Assembly: GCA_963928645.1 (NCBI GenBank)
Contig: CAWVGT010000110.1
Span: forward strand, 1-25,072
Direction: 5' to 3'
Length of the DNA: 25,072 nucleotides
Source of the DNA: Fimadaptatus sp963928645
GTDB taxonomy: Bacteria > Bacillota > Clostridia > Christensenellales > Aristaeellaceae
Part shown: positions 15,444 through 24,714 of the stretch, one piece after another
How positions within the stretch are numbered: position 1 is the first letter of the stretch
Layout of the letters: every line of letters begins with the position of its first letter
The notes under the pieces: generated by a model
What the model was told of the DNA's origin: nothing
Seen by the model: only the letters and a program-made list of their open reading frames with translations
Database searches by the model: none
Made by a program: the position numbers and the translations under genes

Positions 15444-15541
15444 TTGCGCCTCTCCGCCGCCTGCGCGGCTCGCCCGTCGGGGCCGCGCCTGCGGATGCCC
15501 GACGTCCTCTGGTCGAATAGCGTTAAGACCTGTCCGGCGCG

Positions 15542-16276
15542 TCACAGCGCGAGCGCGCCGCGCGCCGGCACGAGCCCGGCCCGCGCGGTCTGGGTCTGCA
15601 TGCGCTCGGCGTAGTACAGCTCCAGGTACACGTCGTGCGCCGCCTTGACCTTCTTTACGTAGTTGCGGGTCTCGCGCACCGGTATGTGCTCCAGCGTAAC
15701 GCCGTCGGACGAGCACTCGGGCCGCTTGAGCCAGCTGTCCACATTGCCCTGCCCGGCGTTGTACGCCGCCAGCGCCTTTTGCGAATCGCCCGCGAATCGA
15801 TTGAACAGATAGTTTAGAAACCAGCAGCCATAGCGTATATTGAGCTCCGGCTCGAACAGGCGCTCGGCGCTATAATCGGCCTCGCCGAGCTTGGACGCTA
15901 TCCACTCGCCGGTATCGGGCATTATCTGCATCAGCCCGCGCGCGCCGTCGACCGACACCGCGCCTTCCCGGAAGCTGCTCTCGGCGTATATCACCGCGCA
16001 GACCAGCGCCGGGTCGAGCTGGTACTGCTCGGCGTACGCGTCGATCAGTTCCGCATACTCCAGCGGATAGTTGCGCACCTTGGCCCAGTCCAGAAAGTCC
16101 GTCAGGTAGTAAAGCCCGATTATGCCTATCAGCGCAATGCACAGCGCGCACACCAGCAGCATGTTGCGGCGCTGCCTGCGCTGCCGCCGACGCGCGCGCT
16201 CACGCTCAAGATAGCCGCGCCGCGCCCCGCGCCCGTTTGACCGATCACCTTGCTTCTGCTCTATATGCCTTTCCAC
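15542..16276 (-). CDS. Membrane-anchored lytic transglycosylase (SLT domain)
   Basis: Cleaves the glycan strands of peptidoglycan outside the membrane. The 244-residue protein has a very basic cytoplasmic N-terminus, one membrane helix (about 39-58), then an SLT domain. It carries the catalytic Glu in A-E-S-S-F (E99), G-L-M-Q-I-M-P, A-Y-N-A-G-x-G-N-V and E-T-R-N-Y-V. The GTG at 16276 lies inside the 3' end of coaE (32-bp overlap) with an AAGGTGG-like site before it. A start at the Met before the helix is possible but lacks a clear site. The polA-coaE-transglycosylase order recurs in Clostridia. Confidence 0.93.
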   Translation of the reverse strand: MERHIEQKQGDRSNGRGARRGYLERERARRRQRRQRRNMLLVCALCIALIGIIGLYYLTDFLDWAKVRNYPLEYAELIDAYAEQYQLDPALVCAVIYAESSFREGAVSVDGARGLMQIMPDTGEWIASKLGEADYSAERLFEPELNIRYGCWFLNYLFNRFAGDSQKALAAYNAGQGNVDSWLKRPECSSDGVTLEHIPVRETRNYVKKVKAAHDVYLELYYAERMQTQTARAGLVPARGALAL

Positions 16277-16901
16277 TCTTTTCCACCTTTTTGCTCCACA
16301 GCTGCCAGAGCGCTTCCAGCTCGCGCTGCGTCGCCTGTATGCTGTTGTTCGTCCATATCACCCGATCGCAGAGCGCCTGCTTCTGTTCCAGCGGCATCTG
16401 GGACTCTATGCGGCTGAGCGCCTCGGCTTCGCTGAGCCCGTCGCGCTCCATCACGCGGCGCAGCTGCTCCTCGGGCGGCACCGCCAGCAGCCACACCTCG
16501 TCGCACAGCACGTCCATGCCGGTCTCATAGAGCAGCGGCACATCCAGCACCGCGCACGGCGCGCCCGCGGCCTCCAGCTCGCGTATGTCGTGGAGCGTCT
16601 GCTGCTGCACCAGCGGATGGATTATCGCCTCCAGCCGGCGGCGCAGCGCGTCGTTGGCGAACACGCGCTGCCCCAGCTCGCGCCGGTTGAGCACGCCGTC
16701 GTCAAACACCGCCGGCCCGAACTCGCGCTCTATCGCGGGCAGCGCTGCGCCGCCGGGCGCGGTCACGGCGCGGCTTATGCGATCCGCGTCGATTATATGC
16801 GCGCCCAGTCCCGCCAGGAATGAGGACGCCGAGCTCTTGCCGCACGCTATGCCGCCCGTAAGCCCCAGTACCCATATTGACCCATTCTTCGCTTCCGCCA
16901 T
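16245..16901 (-). CDS. coaE: Dephospho-CoA kinase
   Basis: Phosphorylates the 3'-OH of the ribose of dephospho-CoA, the last step of coenzyme A synthesis. Its 218 residues are normal. The P-loop G-L-T-G-G-I-A-C-G-K-S is at 13-23, followed by I-D-A-D-R-I-S-R, I-H-P-L-V and D-V-P-L-L-Y-E-T-G-M, all typical of CoaE. A GGGGGA site lies about 8 nt before the ATG. It begins 27 nt after the polA stop and overlaps the downstream transglycosylase. Confidence 0.97.
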   Translation of the reverse strand: MAEAKNGSIWVLGLTGGIACGKSSASSFLAGLGAHIIDADRISRAVTAPGGAALPAIEREFGPAVFDDGVLNRRELGQRVFANDALRRRLEAIIHPLVQQQTLHDIRELEAAGAPCAVLDVPLLYETGMDVLCDEVWLLAVPPEEQLRRVMERDGLSEAEALSRIESQMPLEQKQALCDRVIWTNNSIQATQRELEALWQLWSKKVEKSGKAYRAEAR

Positions 16902-16928
16902 AGCTAATCCCCCGCCAATCTCGCCGCG

Positions 16929-19712
16929 CTATTTGCAATCCATCCAGCTGCGCCCGCTGGATATGTCCACGTCCAGCGGCACATCCAGCCGGACCGCGCC
17001 GGCCATCTGCTCGCGCATTATCGCCATGACGCGCTCGGCCTCGCACTCGGGCGCCTCGATTATGATCTCGTCGTGCACCTGCAGTATCAGCCGCGCGCGC
17101 AGCCCCTGCGCCCGCAGCGCCGCCGCCACCCTGACCATGGCCAGCTTTATTATGTCGGCCGCCGTGCCCTGTATGGGCGAGTTCATCGCCGCGCGCTCGC
17201 CGAACGAGCGCAGGTTGTAGTTGGACGACTTGAGCTGCGGCAGGTACCTGCGCCGGCCCATCAGCGTGGACACATAGCCCTTTTCATACCCCTGGCGCAC
17301 CTGCGCGTCCATGAACTCGCGTATGCCCGGATAGCGCTCCTTGTAGCGGTCTATGTACTCCCGCGCGCGCTGCCGGCTTATGCCCAGGTTGCGCGCCAAA
17401 CCGAAATCGCTTATGCCGTACACTATGCCGAAGTTGACCGCCTTGGCCGCCGAGCGCTGCTCGCGCGTCACCTGGTCGTAGGGCGTGTCGAACACCTCGC
17501 CCGCCGTCGCGGCGTGTATGTCCAGCCCGTTCCGGAACGCGCGCTGCATCGCGCGCTCGCCCTCGGGCCGGCCGTGCTCGGCCATGTGCGCCAGCACGCG
17601 CAGCTCTATCTGCGAATAGTCGCCGTCCAGCAGCACCCATTTTTCGCCGCGCTCGCCGTCCTGGCGCGCTATGAACGCGCCGCGTATCTCGCGGCCCAGC
17701 TCGGTGCGCACCGGTATGTTCTGCAGGTTGGGCTCGAGCGAGGATATCCGCCCGGTGGCCGTGGCGACCTGATCGAACGAGGTGTGTATCCGGCCGGTTG
17801 CGCCGCGCGCGTCGAGCACCACCTGCTTGAGCAGGCCCTGTATGTAGGTGCTCTGCAGCTTGGTGTACTTGCGGTAGTCCAGTATCGCGCGCGCCAGCTC
17901 GTGCTCCTCGGCCAGCGCCTCCAGCGTCTCGGCGTCGGTCGAGTAGCCGCGCTGGGTCTTGCGCGGGCGCGCGCCGCCTATGCGCAGCTCGAGCTTGTCA
18001 AACAGCATCTCGCCCAGCTGCTTGGGCGACATCAGGTTCACGCCGTCGAACTCGCCCGGCGGGAACCGGCCCGCGGCTTCGACGTCGGCCAGGTGGTATA
18101 TGTTGCGCTCCAGCTCGGCTATGCGCGCCGAGAATATATCGCCCAGCCGCCTCAGCTCGGCGCAGTCTATCTCAAAGCCCTGCCGCTCCATGTCCAGCAG
18201 CACGCGCGCGAACGGCAGCTCGGTCTGCATGTACAGCTCAAGCGAGCCCTCGCGCTCCATGCGCGCGCGCTGGGCCGCGGCCAGCTCGTACACCGCCGCG
18301 GCCGCGCTGAGCTCCTCGGGCAGATGCGCCGCCTCGCGCAGCGACTTGAGCGTGAACTTGCCCGCCGCGCCCGAATCCAGCAGGTACGCGCCCAGCATCG
18401 TGTCAAACTCGAACTCGGCCTCGAACCCGGCGCGCCACATGCGCTTTATGTCGTGGGAGATGTACCTGCCCGGCGGCAGCCCGCACTCGGGCGGCTCTAC
18501 CGGCGCGCCGCCGGCGATGCGCGCGCGCTGCTCCTCGGTCATCTCGGCCAGGCCCACCAGATCGAACTCCGGCACTTCGGCCGCCGGCGATTCATATATC
18601 ACCTCGCGCGCGGCATCGGCCGCGCTGAGCCGCCAGCCGCCGCCCTCGTCCTCCAGGCAGACCGCGGCGGGCATGTCCAGCGCCGCCACCGCCGCGCGCC
18701 AGGCGGCGGCGTCCGTCACCCGGTCGCGCGTGCGCGCGCGCGCCGGCGCGGCCTGCTGCGGCGCATCGGCGCTGAGCCGGCGCAGCGCCGCGTGGAGGCC
18801 GAAGCGCTCCAGCTGCGCGCGGCCGGCCGCGCTCACTTCCAGCGGCAGTGCGTCGCCCGCGCGCGGCTCGGCCCACCTGTCCGCGCCGCCCGCAAACAGC
18901 GCGCACTCGTCCAGCGCGAGCTCCAGCGGCGCGTCGCGGTCTATCGTGGCCAGCTGCTTGGAGAACTCGGCCTGCTCGCGGTACTGGCGCAGCTTTTCGC
19001 CCAGCTTGCCCTTGACCTCGCCGGCGTGCGCGAGCACGTCCTCCAGCGCGCCGTACTCCTTGAGCAGCTTGAGCGCGGTCTTTTCGCCCACGCCCGGCAC
19101 GCCGGGTATGTTGTCGCTGGCGTCGCCCATCAGGCCCTTCATGTCGGCTATGCGCGGCGCGGGTATGCCATAGCGGCGCTCTATCTCGGCCGGGTCGTAC
19201 AGCACCGTGTCGCGTATGCCCTGCTTTATATACAGCACGTTTACGGTCTCATCGGCGAGCTGCAGTATGTCGCGGTCGCCTGACACTATAAGCGTGCGCA
19301 CGCCCTGCTGCCGCGCCTTCAGGCTCAGCGTGCCCATGACGTCGTCGGCCTCGTAGCCGGGCATGTGCGCCACGCGCACGCCCAGCTCGGGCAGCAGTTC
19401 GCGTATCGCCCGCATCTGAGGCCGCAGCTCGTCGGGCGTGGGCTTGCGCCCGGCCTTGTAGTCCGAATACTGCTCGTGCCGGAACGTGGGGCCGTGGTCG
19501 TCGAACGCGGCGCAGACCCAGCGCGGCTGGCAGTCCTCCAGCACCTTGAACAGCATCAGCAAAAACCCGTGCAGCGCGTTGGTGTATATATAGTTATCGC
19601 CGTCCATGGGCGCATCCCGCCGGTCCTCGGGGCGGTTGTCCATCAGCGGCAGCGCGTGAAAGGCGCGGTACATGAGGTTATTGCCGTCCAGCAGCATAAA
19701 CAGGTCGCTCAT
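16929..19712 (-). CDS. polA: DNA polymerase I
   Basis: Family A polymerase for gap filling and Okazaki fragment processing. The 927-residue protein has an N-terminal 5' nuclease domain (about 1-290; F-D-D-H-G-P-T-F-R, Y-E-A-D-D-V, G-D-R-D-I-L-Q-L, G-D-A-S-D-N-I-P-G-V-P-G-V-G). A degenerate 3'-5' exonuclease-like middle follows, where I cannot find the acidic D-x-E motif, as in Bacillus-type Pol I. The polymerase domain has motif A D-Y-S-Q-I-E-L (698-704), motif B from R753 with K757, and motif C V-H-D-E (879-882). GGAGGTAGG precedes the ATG. It leads the polA-coaE-transglycosylase operon. Confidence 0.98.
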   Translation of the reverse strand: MSDLFMLLDGNNLMYRAFHALPLMDNRPEDRRDAPMDGDNYIYTNALHGFLLMLFKVLEDCQPRWVCAAFDDHGPTFRHEQYSDYKAGRKPTPDELRPQMRAIRELLPELGVRVAHMPGYEADDVMGTLSLKARQQGVRTLIVSGDRDILQLADETVNVLYIKQGIRDTVLYDPAEIERRYGIPAPRIADMKGLMGDASDNIPGVPGVGEKTALKLLKEYGALEDVLAHAGEVKGKLGEKLRQYREQAEFSKQLATIDRDAPLELALDECALFAGGADRWAEPRAGDALPLEVSAAGRAQLERFGLHAALRRLSADAPQQAAPARARTRDRVTDAAAWRAAVAALDMPAAVCLEDEGGGWRLSAADAAREVIYESPAAEVPEFDLVGLAEMTEEQRARIAGGAPVEPPECGLPPGRYISHDIKRMWRAGFEAEFEFDTMLGAYLLDSGAAGKFTLKSLREAAHLPEELSAAAAVYELAAAQRARMEREGSLELYMQTELPFARVLLDMERQGFEIDCAELRRLGDIFSARIAELERNIYHLADVEAAGRFPPGEFDGVNLMSPKQLGEMLFDKLELRIGGARPRKTQRGYSTDAETLEALAEEHELARAILDYRKYTKLQSTYIQGLLKQVVLDARGATGRIHTSFDQVATATGRISSLEPNLQNIPVRTELGREIRGAFIARQDGERGEKWVLLDGDYSQIELRVLAHMAEHGRPEGERAMQRAFRNGLDIHAATAGEVFDTPYDQVTREQRSAAKAVNFGIVYGISDFGLARNLGISRQRAREYIDRYKERYPGIREFMDAQVRQGYEKGYVSTLMGRRRYLPQLKSSNYNLRSFGERAAMNSPIQGTAADIIKLAMVRVAAALRAQGLRARLILQVHDEIIIEAPECEAERVMAIMREQMAGAVRLDVPLDVDISSGRSWMDCK

Positions 19713-19784
19713 ATCCTACCTCCATGTCGGTCAGCCCGCGCGCACGCACGCGCGGCGGCGCAGGGCATACGGATAATCATCTAT

Positions 19785-19813
19785 ATTATGCCACCAGCGC
19801 AGTGCATTGCCAA
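19785..19813 (-). promoter_or_regulatory. Promoter of polA
   Basis: On the minus strand TTGGCA (19808-19813) and CATAAT (19785-19790) are exactly 17 nt apart, a good sigma-A pair about 70 nt upstream of the polA ATG. Nothing else is visible between it and the polA ribosome site. Confidence 0.65.
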
Positions 19814-19889
19814 CTGCCTGGCGGTTAAGGTTGGATTACGCGCGGCGGACAATACTCGGGCACAAATCCGTCGAAAGCGCGGCGCGCGC

Positions 19890-19930
19890 AAAAAGCGCCG
19901 GCAGCGGGTCGCGCGATCCGCCGCCGGCGC
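19890..19930 (-). terminator. Rho-independent terminator of the gene at 19970
   Basis: GCGCCGGC (19895-19902) pairs with GCCGGCGC (19923-19930), with four more pairs inside after a one-base mismatch. On the minus strand the stem is followed at once by TTTTT (19890-19894). It lies 40 nt after the stop of the helical protein gene and separates it from polA. Confidence 0.75.
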
Positions 19931-19969
19931 CTTTGGCCCTGCCGCCGGCCCGTCCGGGGCCGAAGCCGC

Positions 19970-20422
19970 TCAGTTGAGCCGCTTTTGCATGGCGTCCATG
20001 TTGCCGCGCTCTATGTCGATAAGGTGCTGGGCCATGCCGGTCACCTGCGCGTCGGCCGCGGCGCAGCGGTTCTTGGCGCGCGTGGCGTCGATTATGCCCA
20101 TCGTCGCGCCCTCCATCATCATCTCGGCGATGTGCGAGGGCGAGTCGTCTATCAGCGTGTTCACGAACACGCCCAGCTTGAGCCCTGTCTCGCCCAGCGC
20201 GACGCTGGGCATCTGCTGGCCGCGCGCGCTGAGCTCGGCGCGCGCCTGGGCGCACAGCGCGTTGTACTGCTCCAGCTGCGCGCTCAGGCTGCCCAGCATC
20301 TCGGCGTCGCGCGTCCTGCCCATAAGCGCCTGGCAGGCGCTGGCGCCCATGCTGGCGCCGTATATCACGTCCATCAGCAGCTCGCAGTTCACGTCCAGCG
20401 GCTTGGTCGAGGTCTTGTCCAT
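19970..20422 (-). CDS. Conserved helical protein, ferritin-like or DUF2383-like, function unknown
   Basis: The 150-residue protein appears almost entirely alpha-helical, with four or so amphipathic helices (L-L-M-D-V-I-Y-G-A-S-M-G, L-S-A-Q-L-E-Q-Y-N-A-L, S-H-I-A-E-M-M-M-E-G-A-T-M-G-I-I-D, A-Q-H-L-I-D-I-E). The layout resembles small four-helix-bundle proteins common as hypothetical genes in Clostridia. There is no clear metal-ligand set and no signal peptide. The ATG at 20422 has GGGAGGG 7 nt upstream; the longer open frame to 20644 lacks such a site. It is divergent from the response regulator and has its own terminator. The fold is a guess. Confidence 0.7.
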   Translation of the reverse strand: MDKTSTKPLDVNCELLMDVIYGASMGASACQALMGRTRDAEMLGSLSAQLEQYNALCAQARAELSARGQQMPSVALGETGLKLGVFVNTLIDDSPSHIAEMMMEGATMGIIDATRAKNRCAAADAQVTGMAQHLIDIERGNMDAMQKRLN

Positions 20423-20523
20423 GTCGATACCCTCCCTGCGGTTAATTTGGCACAATATAATTCTGCCCATTGTGGCGGCGCTTATGCAATTTTGAAACTT
20501 ATATGACATTACCAAAGAACCGA

Positions 20524-20551
20524 TTGATTTGACCTGGGAAAAATGTATAAT
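20524..20551 (+). promoter_or_regulatory. Promoter of the two-component operon
   Basis: TTGATT (20524-20529) and a perfect TATAAT (20546-20551) are separated by 16 nt, about 70 nt upstream of the response regulator start. A TTGACC at 20529-20534 is too close to serve as the -35 for this -10 box. Confidence 0.6.
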
Positions 20552-20618
20552 ATATGTAGAAGCCTGTGCGCGGGAAGGCGCGCGGCCCAGTCTGTTGATC
20601 GAAAGCGAGGCCATATTC

Positions 20619-21311
20619 ATGAATAAGCTGCCACATATACTCATCTGCGACGACGATCCGGTGGTGCACGAGTCGCTGGGGCTGTACCTGAGCTACGAGG
20701 GCTATCCCTATACCTCCGCCTACGACGGCGAGGACGCGCTCAAGCACGCCGAGAGCGATCACCCCGACCTGATGGTGCTCGACCTGATGATGCCCAAGAA
20801 GTCCGGCATAGACGTCTGCCGCGAGATCCGCAAGGACTCCTCGCTGCCGATAATCATGCTGACCGCCAAGGGCGAGGAGATCGACCGCATACTCGGCCTG
20901 GAGCTGGGCGCGGACGACTACATAGTCAAGCCCTTCTCCCCGCGCGAGGTCATAGCGCGCATAAAGGCCGTGCTGCGCCGCATGAACGAGCAGTCCAGCG
21001 ACAACAAGTCCACGCTGCGCTTCCCGGGGCTGGAGATAAACCTGGACAACTACGAGATCCGCTCATACGACAAGATACTGCCCTGCACGCCCAAGGAGGT
21101 CGAGATACTGCACCTGCTGGCGTCGCATCCCGGCCAGGTGTTCGATCGCGAGCAGATACTCTCGCGCGTGTGGGGCTACGACTTCTTCGGCGACACCCGC
21201 ACCGTGGACACCCACATAAAGCGCATACGCCAGAAGCTCCCGCAGGAGAACGTGCCGTGGTCGCTGCGCACTGTGTACGGCGTGGGCTATAAGTTCGAGG
21301 TCAACCAATGA
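20619..21311 (+). CDS. OmpR/PhoB-family response regulator
   Basis: Transcription regulator controlled by phosphorylation. The 230-residue protein has a receiver domain (about 5-120) with acidic residues D11-D12, phospho-acceptor D55 in V-L-D-L-M-M-P, T82 and K104 in V-K-P-F. A C-terminal winged-helix domain follows, with T-P-K-E-V-E-I-L-H-L-L and V-W-G-Y-D-F-F-G-D-T-R-T-V-D-T-H-I-K-R-I-R-Q-K-L ending in V-Y-G-V-G-Y-K-F. The ATG at 20619 has GAGG 8 nt upstream. Its stop overlaps the kinase start by 4 bp, so the two are a cognate pair. Target genes are unknown. Confidence 0.95.
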   Translation: MNKLPHILICDDDPVVHESLGLYLSYEGYPYTSAYDGEDALKHAESDHPDLMVLDLMMPKKSGIDVCREIRKDSSLPIIMLTAKGEEIDRILGLELGADDYIVKPFSPREVIARIKAVLRRMNEQSSDNKSTLRFPGLEINLDNYEIRSYDKILPCTPKEVEILHLLASHPGQVFDREQILSRVWGYDFFGDTRTVDTHIKRIRQKLPQENVPWSLRTVYGVGYKFEVNQ

Positions 21312-23236
21312 CACGCCCGCGTCCCGGCCGCACGCTCACCGGGCGCGTGCTGGGGCTGGTCGCGGTGACGCTGGCGCTGTATGCGCTGCTGACCACGCTG
21401 CTGTACGGCCTGGTCAGCCGATCCACGTTCGCCACGATCAAGGCCGGCGAGCTCGAGCCCAAGCTCGGCCGCATGGTGGAGCTGATCGAAAACAACCTGC
21501 CCGAGTGCGACGACCTGGGCGAAAGCGGCATAATGAGCGACGACATAACCAATATGCCGTTCATACGCCAGCTCGATCCCGACCTGCTGGACGCGTTCGT
21601 GCTGGTTGTGAACGCCGCGGGCGAGTCGCTCTACAACAACGTGATACCCGACGACGCCACGCCCGGCATGCTGCTGGGCACATACCTGGAAAAGGTCATT
21701 GGCGGCGAAAAGGTAATATTCTCGCTGTCCATGCCCGCGTGGCGCATTGACGTGCTGGCCGTGGGCGAGCCCATTATGTGCGGCGACCGCGCGGTGGGCG
21801 GCGTGTTCCTGTTCAAGCCCCAGGTCGAGATCGCCGCGTCGCAGTACGCGGTGCTGCTGGCGCTGATGGTGTCGATGGGCGTGGTGCTGCTGGCCGCGGC
21901 GCTGCCCGCGTACTTCATGGCGCGCCGCGTCAGCCGGCCGCTGGGCCAGATGCGCGAGGTCGCGCTCCGCATGGCCCAGGGCGACTTCACCGCGCGCGCT
22001 GACGTGTCCCAGGGCGACGAGTTCAGCCAGCTCGGCCACTCGCTCAACCACCTCGCGCTCGAGCTCAGCCGCACCATATCCGCGCTGACCGTGGAGCGCA
22101 ACCGCGTGCTGGCGATACTCAACGGCATAGGCGAGGGCATAATCGCGGTGGATACCCAGGGCGCGATAACCCACTCCAACCCCGCGGTGCGCCGGCTGTT
22201 CGGCGTGGAGACCGCCAGCGCGCAGTGCGCGCCCGACGGCGAGGCCGACGACGACGCGAGCCCGACCCGGATAAAGCACGTCTACACGCTGCGCGACGCG
22301 CTGCCCGCCGGCATACTCGACGACTTCAAGACCGTGATAACCTCGCGCGCGCCGCTCACCCGCGAGATGGTGCTCACCCGCGAGGGCATAACCGTGCTCG
22401 CCCCCGGACAGACGCCCCCGCTCAACGACTCGCCGGTGATACTGCGCCTGAGCATAGCGCCGATAGACGACGGCAACCGCCACACCGTGGGCGCGGTAGC
22501 GCTGTTCCGCGACATAACCCAGTCCGAGCGCCTCGAGCAGACCCGGCGCGAGTACGTGGCCAACGTGTCCCACGAGATGCGCACGCCGCTGACCGCGCTG
22601 CGCGGCCTGATAGAGCCGCTGCGCGACGGCATGGTGCGCGACGACGCCGCCAGGCTGCGCTATTACAACATAATGATGCGCGAGACGATGCGCCTGAGCC
22701 GGCTGATTGACGACCTGATGGAGCTCAGCCGCCTGCAGAGCGGCCAGCTCTCGCTCAAGCTTGAGCAGGTAAAGCTCAACCCGCTGCTGGACGACCTGGC
22801 CGAAAAGTATCACTCCAAGGCCGAGGACAGCGAGCTCAGCTTCTCGATCGACGTGCCCGACAACCTGCCCACGGTGCTGGGCAACGAGGACCGCATCGAG
22901 CAGGTGCTGGTGATACTGCTGGACAACGCCATGAAGTACACCCCCAGCGTCAGCGCCGACGGCTCGCAGGGCTGGGTTTGCCTGCAGGCCGAGGCCACCG
23001 CCAACTATGTGCGGCTGCGCGTGCGCGACAACGGCCTGGGCATTTCAGAGGACGACCTGCCCCACATATTCGAGCGCTTCTACAAGGTCGACAAGGCGCA
23101 CTCGGGCATGGGCAGCGGGCTGGGGCTGTCTATTGCGCGCGAGATAGTGCAGCGCATGGGCCAGTCGCTGACCGTGGACAGCGAGCTGGGCCGCGGCTCG
23201 GTATTCACGCTGACGGTGCAGCGCGTGGACAAGTAG
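21308..23236 (+). CDS. Sensor histidine kinase, PhoR/WalK type
   Basis: Membrane sensor that phosphorylates the regulator encoded just upstream. The 642 residues order as: helix 1 (about 11-36), an extracytoplasmic sensor of about 140 residues, helix 2 (about 181-204), HAMP (205-258) and a PAS-like domain (about 265-405) with an acidic low-complexity insert near 308-319. HisKA follows with H422 in S-H-E-M-R-T-P-L, then HATPase_c with N540 (L-L-D-N-A-M-K-Y), D-N-G-L-G-I (574-579) and G-S-G-L-G-L-S-I-A (602-610). All catalytic boxes are intact. The signal is unknown; TM-sensor-TM-HAMP-PAS order is that of Gram-positive PhoR/WalK/ResE kinases. Confidence 0.95.
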   Translation: MTRPRPGRTLTGRVLGLVAVTLALYALLTTLLYGLVSRSTFATIKAGELEPKLGRMVELIENNLPECDDLGESGIMSDDITNMPFIRQLDPDLLDAFVLVVNAAGESLYNNVIPDDATPGMLLGTYLEKVIGGEKVIFSLSMPAWRIDVLAVGEPIMCGDRAVGGVFLFKPQVEIAASQYAVLLALMVSMGVVLLAAALPAYFMARRVSRPLGQMREVALRMAQGDFTARADVSQGDEFSQLGHSLNHLALELSRTISALTVERNRVLAILNGIGEGIIAVDTQGAITHSNPAVRRLFGVETASAQCAPDGEADDDASPTRIKHVYTLRDALPAGILDDFKTVITSRAPLTREMVLTREGITVLAPGQTPPLNDSPVILRLSIAPIDDGNRHTVGAVALFRDITQSERLEQTRREYVANVSHEMRTPLTALRGLIEPLRDGMVRDDAARLRYYNIMMRETMRLSRLIDDLMELSRLQSGQLSLKLEQVKLNPLLDDLAEKYHSKAEDSELSFSIDVPDNLPTVLGNEDRIEQVLVILLDNAMKYTPSVSADGSQGWVCLQAEATANYVRLRVRDNGLGISEDDLPHIFERFYKVDKAHSGMGSGLGLSIAREIVQRMGQSLTVDSELGRGSVFTLTVQRVDK

Positions 23237-23268
23237 CCCAATTTGCGCTGGCGCGCGCGCCGCGGCTG

Positions 23269-23277
23269 TGGTATAAT
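23269..23277 (+). promoter_or_regulatory. Extended -10 promoter of the fucosidase gene
   Basis: TG-G-TATAAT is an extended -10 box with a perfect TATAAT, 45 nt before the fucosidase start. No good -35 stands at the normal distance, which extended -10 promoters tolerate. It suggests transcription separate from the kinase. Confidence 0.55.
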
Positions 23278-23321
23278 TGAGCCAAGCACTTCCGTATATT
23301 GCCAAAGGAGCGTATGCGCAT

Positions 23322-24692
23322 ATGGATGAGATGAGGGAGTTTCTAAAGACCGCGGCGCACCTGACGCCCGACGCGCGCCAGCTCAGGTGGTTCGAGCGCG
23401 AGTTCTACGCGTTCGTGCACTTCTCGCCCAACACGTACACCGGCCTTGAATGGGGCCTGGGCAACGAGGACGAGCGCATATTCAACCCCACCGAGCTCGA
23501 CTGCGACCAGTGGGTCGAGGCCATAAAGTCCGCCGGCATGAAGGGCATGATACTGACCGCCAAGCACCACGACGGCTTCTGCCTGTGGCCCAGCAAGTAC
23601 ACCGAGCACTCGGTAAAGAACTGCCCGCTGGCCATAGACGTCGTAAAGGAGGCGTCGGACGCGTGCCGGCGCGGCGGGATAGAGTTCGGGTTCTACCTGT
23701 CGCCCTGGGATCGCAACAGCAAGCTTTACGGCACCGATGAGTACAACGACTACTACAAAAAGCAGCTTATCGAGCTGCTGACCGGCTACGGCGAAATATT
23801 CTGCGTATGGCTGGACGGCGCGTGCGGCGAGGGGCCCAACGGCCGCAAGCAGGTGTACGACTTCGACGGCATAATCAAGCTCGTGCGCCAGTATCAGCCC
23901 GGCGCCGTGGTGTTCCAGGACGGCGGCCCCGACGTGCGCTGGATAGGCAACGAGGCCGGCAAGAGCCGCCCCAGCGAGTGGGCCGTGATACCCAACGAGC
24001 TGGCCAAGCTCACCTCCGGCCCGCAGACCGGCCCCGGCCCCTGGTACGTGCCCGGCGTCGATCAGCTGGACTACATCTACAACACCAACGAGGACATAGG
24101 CGGCGCGGACGTGATTGCGCGCTCGCGCGGGCTCAACTTCTGCGGCGCCGAGGTCAACATGTCTATCCGCCCCGGCTGGTTCTACCACCCCGACGAGGAG
24201 CCCCACTCGCTGGAGCGGCTGATGAACACGTACCTGGGCTCGGTCGGCCACAACGCCTGCTTCAACCTCAACATACCGCCGATGCCCAACGGCAAGTTCG
24301 ACCCGCGCGACGTGGCGCGGCTCAAGGAGCTGGGCGACGCGCTGCGCGCGGCGTTCGGACATGACCTGGCCGAGGGCCTGACCCCCACGCGCACCGACCG
24401 CCCCGCCGGCAATCAGTGCGAGTTCACGCTCGAGCTGGGCCAGACCCGCGACGTGCGCTACGTGGAGCTGCGCGAGCCCATAGCGCTGGGTCAGCGCGTG
24501 GTGTCGCACCGGCTGATGGCGCGCGACGAGTTCGGGCTGTGGCGCGACGTGTGCGGCGGCTTTACGATCGGCCACAAGCAGATCCACCGCCTCGCATTTT
24601 TCGGCCGCGATTCGCTCAAGACCGACGCCGTCAAGGTGCTGGTCACCGGCGCCCGCGACCGCGTCGAGGATATCGCCATATCGGTATACTGA
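23322..24692 (+). CDS. Alpha-L-fucosidase, GH29 family
   Basis: Likely removes alpha-linked L-fucose from glycans or fucosylated oligosaccharides. The 456-residue protein has a GH29-type barrel near its start: F-V-H-F-S-P-N-T-Y-T-G-L-E-W-G (31-45), L-T-A-K-H-H-D-G-F-C-L-W-P (78-90), F-G-F-Y-L-S-P-W-D (122-130) and V-W-L-D-G-A-C-G-E-G-P-N-G, where D165 is the expected nucleophile. The C-terminal 110 or so residues form a beta-rich domain. There is no signal peptide, so it probably acts in the cytosol on imported sugars. AAAGGAG (23304-23310) lies 11 nt before the ATG. No transporter or fucose catabolism genes are in view; exact substrate unknown. Confidence 0.9.
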   Translation: MDEMREFLKTAAHLTPDARQLRWFEREFYAFVHFSPNTYTGLEWGLGNEDERIFNPTELDCDQWVEAIKSAGMKGMILTAKHHDGFCLWPSKYTEHSVKNCPLAIDVVKEASDACRRGGIEFGFYLSPWDRNSKLYGTDEYNDYYKKQLIELLTGYGEIFCVWLDGACGEGPNGRKQVYDFDGIIKLVRQYQPGAVVFQDGGPDVRWIGNEAGKSRPSEWAVIPNELAKLTSGPQTGPGPWYVPGVDQLDYIYNTNEDIGGADVIARSRGLNFCGAEVNMSIRPGWFYHPDEEPHSLERLMNTYLGSVGHNACFNLNIPPMPNGKFDPRDVARLKELGDALRAAFGHDLAEGLTPTRTDRPAGNQCEFTLELGQTRDVRYVELREPIALGQRVVSHRLMARDEFGLWRDVCGGFTIGHKQIHRLAFFGRDSLKTDAVKVLVTGARDRVEDIAISVY

Positions 24693-24714
24693 GCGCGATT
24701 TGATGCGCTGGGTT

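Noticed and set aside
20529..20618. Longer start for the response regulator
   Set aside because: The extra codons cover the promoter -10 box and lack a ribosome site; the ATG at 20619 gives the standard family N-terminus.
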